Part shown: in pieces, positions 63,085 to 64,000 of the stretch
Layout of the letters: each line of letters starts with the position of its first letter
Numbering within the stretch: position 1 is the first letter of the stretch
Assembly: GCA_036403095.1 (NCBI GenBank)
Contig: DASWRQ010000068.1
Location: 1-64,000 of the forward strand
Length of the DNA stretch: 64,000 nt
Reading direction: 5' to 3'
Source: Kutzneria sp036403095
GTDB taxonomy: Bacteria; Actinomycetota; Actinomycetes; Mycobacteriales; Pseudonocardiaceae
The notes under the pieces: generated by a model
What the model was told of the DNA's origin: nothing
Database searches by the model: none
Seen by the model: the letters and a program-made list of their open reading frames with translations, nothing else
Program-made: the position numbers and the translations under genes

Positions 63085-64000
63085 GTGGTGGCGAATTCGG
63101 CCGGCCTTGAGCCGGTGGAGAGTGGTTTTCCGGGCGGACTGCGAGCTCCGCTCGCAGTTGTCGGCGCCGCGTTGGTCCTGCTGGTGGCCTGGTGTGTGAT
63201 CCAGTTGCCAGCCGCGGGCGCCGGCGGCGGCCCGTCGGCCGTGGCCCAGTCCCAGGAACTGCTCGTCAACGACCTGGCCAGAGCCACCGCCGACTCGATC
63301 GGCGACGTGGCCGGCGACCTGAGCACGGCCGGCGCCCTGTACACCGTGCACCCGGACCCGACGCCGGCCGGCACGCTGGCCGCGATCACCCGGGGCACCC
63401 CGCAGGCCCTGGGCTTGGCCCTGGTCCAGCGGGGTGCCGGCACCCTGCTGGCCGGCACCGGCGCGCCGGTGCCGGTGGAGTCGTTGCCGAACAAGGACAT
63501 CGACCGGATCGCCGTCACGCTGGTGCGCGACCAGTCCGGCGGCACGGTCGTGCTGACCGCGGCCCCGCTGACCGGCACGAACTGGCTGGTGCTGGTCACC
63601 ACCGGGCTGAAGATCCCGGCCCACACGCTGTTGGGGGACCCGGCCGAGGCGCTGCTGCTGACCACCCCCGACGGTCAGGTGGTCAAGTCCCGCGGTCGGT
63701 TCGATCCGGGATACCAGCAGCTCGTGACCACCGCGAGCGCGCGCTCCACGGCGGTCGGCAGCCTGGTCGGCGAGGCCGGCAAGGGGCCGGTGGTGGACGG
63801 CTCGCGTACCACGCCGATTGCCGTGTATGCCCCGATTCTGACGGGTGATCCCGCTCGGCCACTCGGGCTCAACCTGGTGCTCGTCGGTTCCGCGCCGGCG
63901 AGGGCGGCGCTGCGGACGCCGGTGGAAACGGCCTGGGTGGCGGCGGTGCTGGCCGCCGCGGTGCTGGCCAGCCTGGTGCTGCAGGGCTTCGGGTTCGTCG
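63085..64000 (+). CDS. Membrane sensor-like protein, N-terminal part (truncated by window)
   Basis: At least 305 residues from a GTG at 63085 (GGAG 7 nt upstream) running off the right edge. One transmembrane segment near residues 22-45 (APLAVVGAALVLLVAWCVIQ) is followed by an extracytoplasmic Cache-like region (VNDLARATADSIGDVAGDLS to LNLVLVGSAPARAAL) and a second membrane segment near the end (VAAVLAAAVLASLVLQGFGF). The layout fits a sensor kinase, cyclase or chemoreceptor whose output domain lies outside the window. Confidence 0.6.
   Translation, partial: MVANSAGLEPVESGFPGGLRAPLAVVGAALVLLVAWCVIQLPAAGAGGGPSAVAQSQELLVNDLARATADSIGDVAGDLSTAGALYTVHPDPTPAGTLAAITRGTPQALGLALVQRGAGTLLAGTGAPVPVESLPNKDIDRIAVTLVRDQSGGTVVLTAAPLTGTNWLVLVTTGLKIPAHTLLGDPAEALLLTTPDGQVVKSRGRFDPGYQQLVTTASARSTAVGSLVGEAGKGPVVDGSRTTPIAVYAPILTGDPARPLGLNLVLVGSAPARAALRTPVETAWVAAVLAAAVLASLVLQGFGFV

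Overview
The window is very GC-rich, with actinomycete-style coding density, GTG starts and many 4-bp ATGA/GTGA overlaps. It carries SARP/AfsR-type regulators, an F420/LLM oxidoreductase, modular type I PKS genes and rare TTA leucine codons. This points to a filamentous actinobacterium; Pseudonocardiales is possible but I cannot fix the genus. About 1-45,800 looks like one large biosynthetic locus and about 45,900-64,000 like ordinary chromosome.

Left arm (1-4,919, minus strand). One translationally coupled operon starts with a 47-residue ORF encoding MPNTKAA followed by ten tandem VKQS tetrapeptides. Nucleotide differences between the repeat copies are almost all synonymous in this frame. 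After two strong hairpins come a small acyl-CoA-dehydrogenase-like subunit, a larger acyl-CoA dehydrogenase, four consecutive GNAT-family proteins and the N-terminal part of a tricorn-type protease. This has the layout of a RiPP operon (precursor, attenuator, tailoring enzymes, protease), but I recognise no described class.

Central arm (5,134-15,733, plus strand). A divergent ten-gene operon encodes a fusion of a condensation domain, a carrier domain without its serine, and a BtrJ-like ATP-grasp ligase. It continues with a PLP decarboxylase, an ACP, a KASIII-like enzyme, a second small/large acyl-CoA dehydrogenase pair, a degenerate thiolase-fold protein, an AcpS-type phosphopantetheinyl transferase, an adenylating enzyme and a second KASIII-like enzyme. 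Ligase, decarboxylase and ACP match the butirosin logic (glutamyl-ACP to 4-aminobutyryl-ACP), so an omega-amino acyl-ACP is the likely intermediate.

PKS arm (15,864-45,846). A broken gene is followed by a LuxR-like regulator, an ACP with an acyl-AMP ligase, and an ABC-2 exporter. On the minus strand are three PKS proteins: KSQ-AT-ACP plus KS-AT-DH-KR-ACP, then KS-AT-KR-ACP, then KS-AT-KR-ACP with no terminal thioesterase. They continue into an FkbH/I/J/K-type cassette for a hydroxymalonyl-ACP extender unit and a type II thioesterase. Divergent from the PKS, across a twin palindrome, are a second PLP decarboxylase, an AfsR-like regulator and an LLM oxidoreductase.

Working model (inference): the PKS makes a short chain and the central arm makes an amino-acyl unit on ACPs. 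The GNATs could transfer such acyl groups to the lysines of the VKQS peptide, the acyl-CoA dehydrogenase pairs would oxidise carrier-bound acyl groups, the protease would process the product and the ABC pair would export it. TTA codons in all three arms suggest shared bldA-type timing.

Right flank (45,939-64,000). A protein with a nuclease-like C-terminal motif, a LOG-family hydrolase, an M48 peptidase, membrane proteins, an FMN-dependent hydroxy-acid oxidase, a PucR-type regulator, a JAMM/SgcJ/VOC mini-operon, a secreted beta-helix glycosidase, a second SARP regulator with a TTA codon, a GNAT, a PNPOx-like protein, and two or three envelope proteins, the last cut by the window edge.
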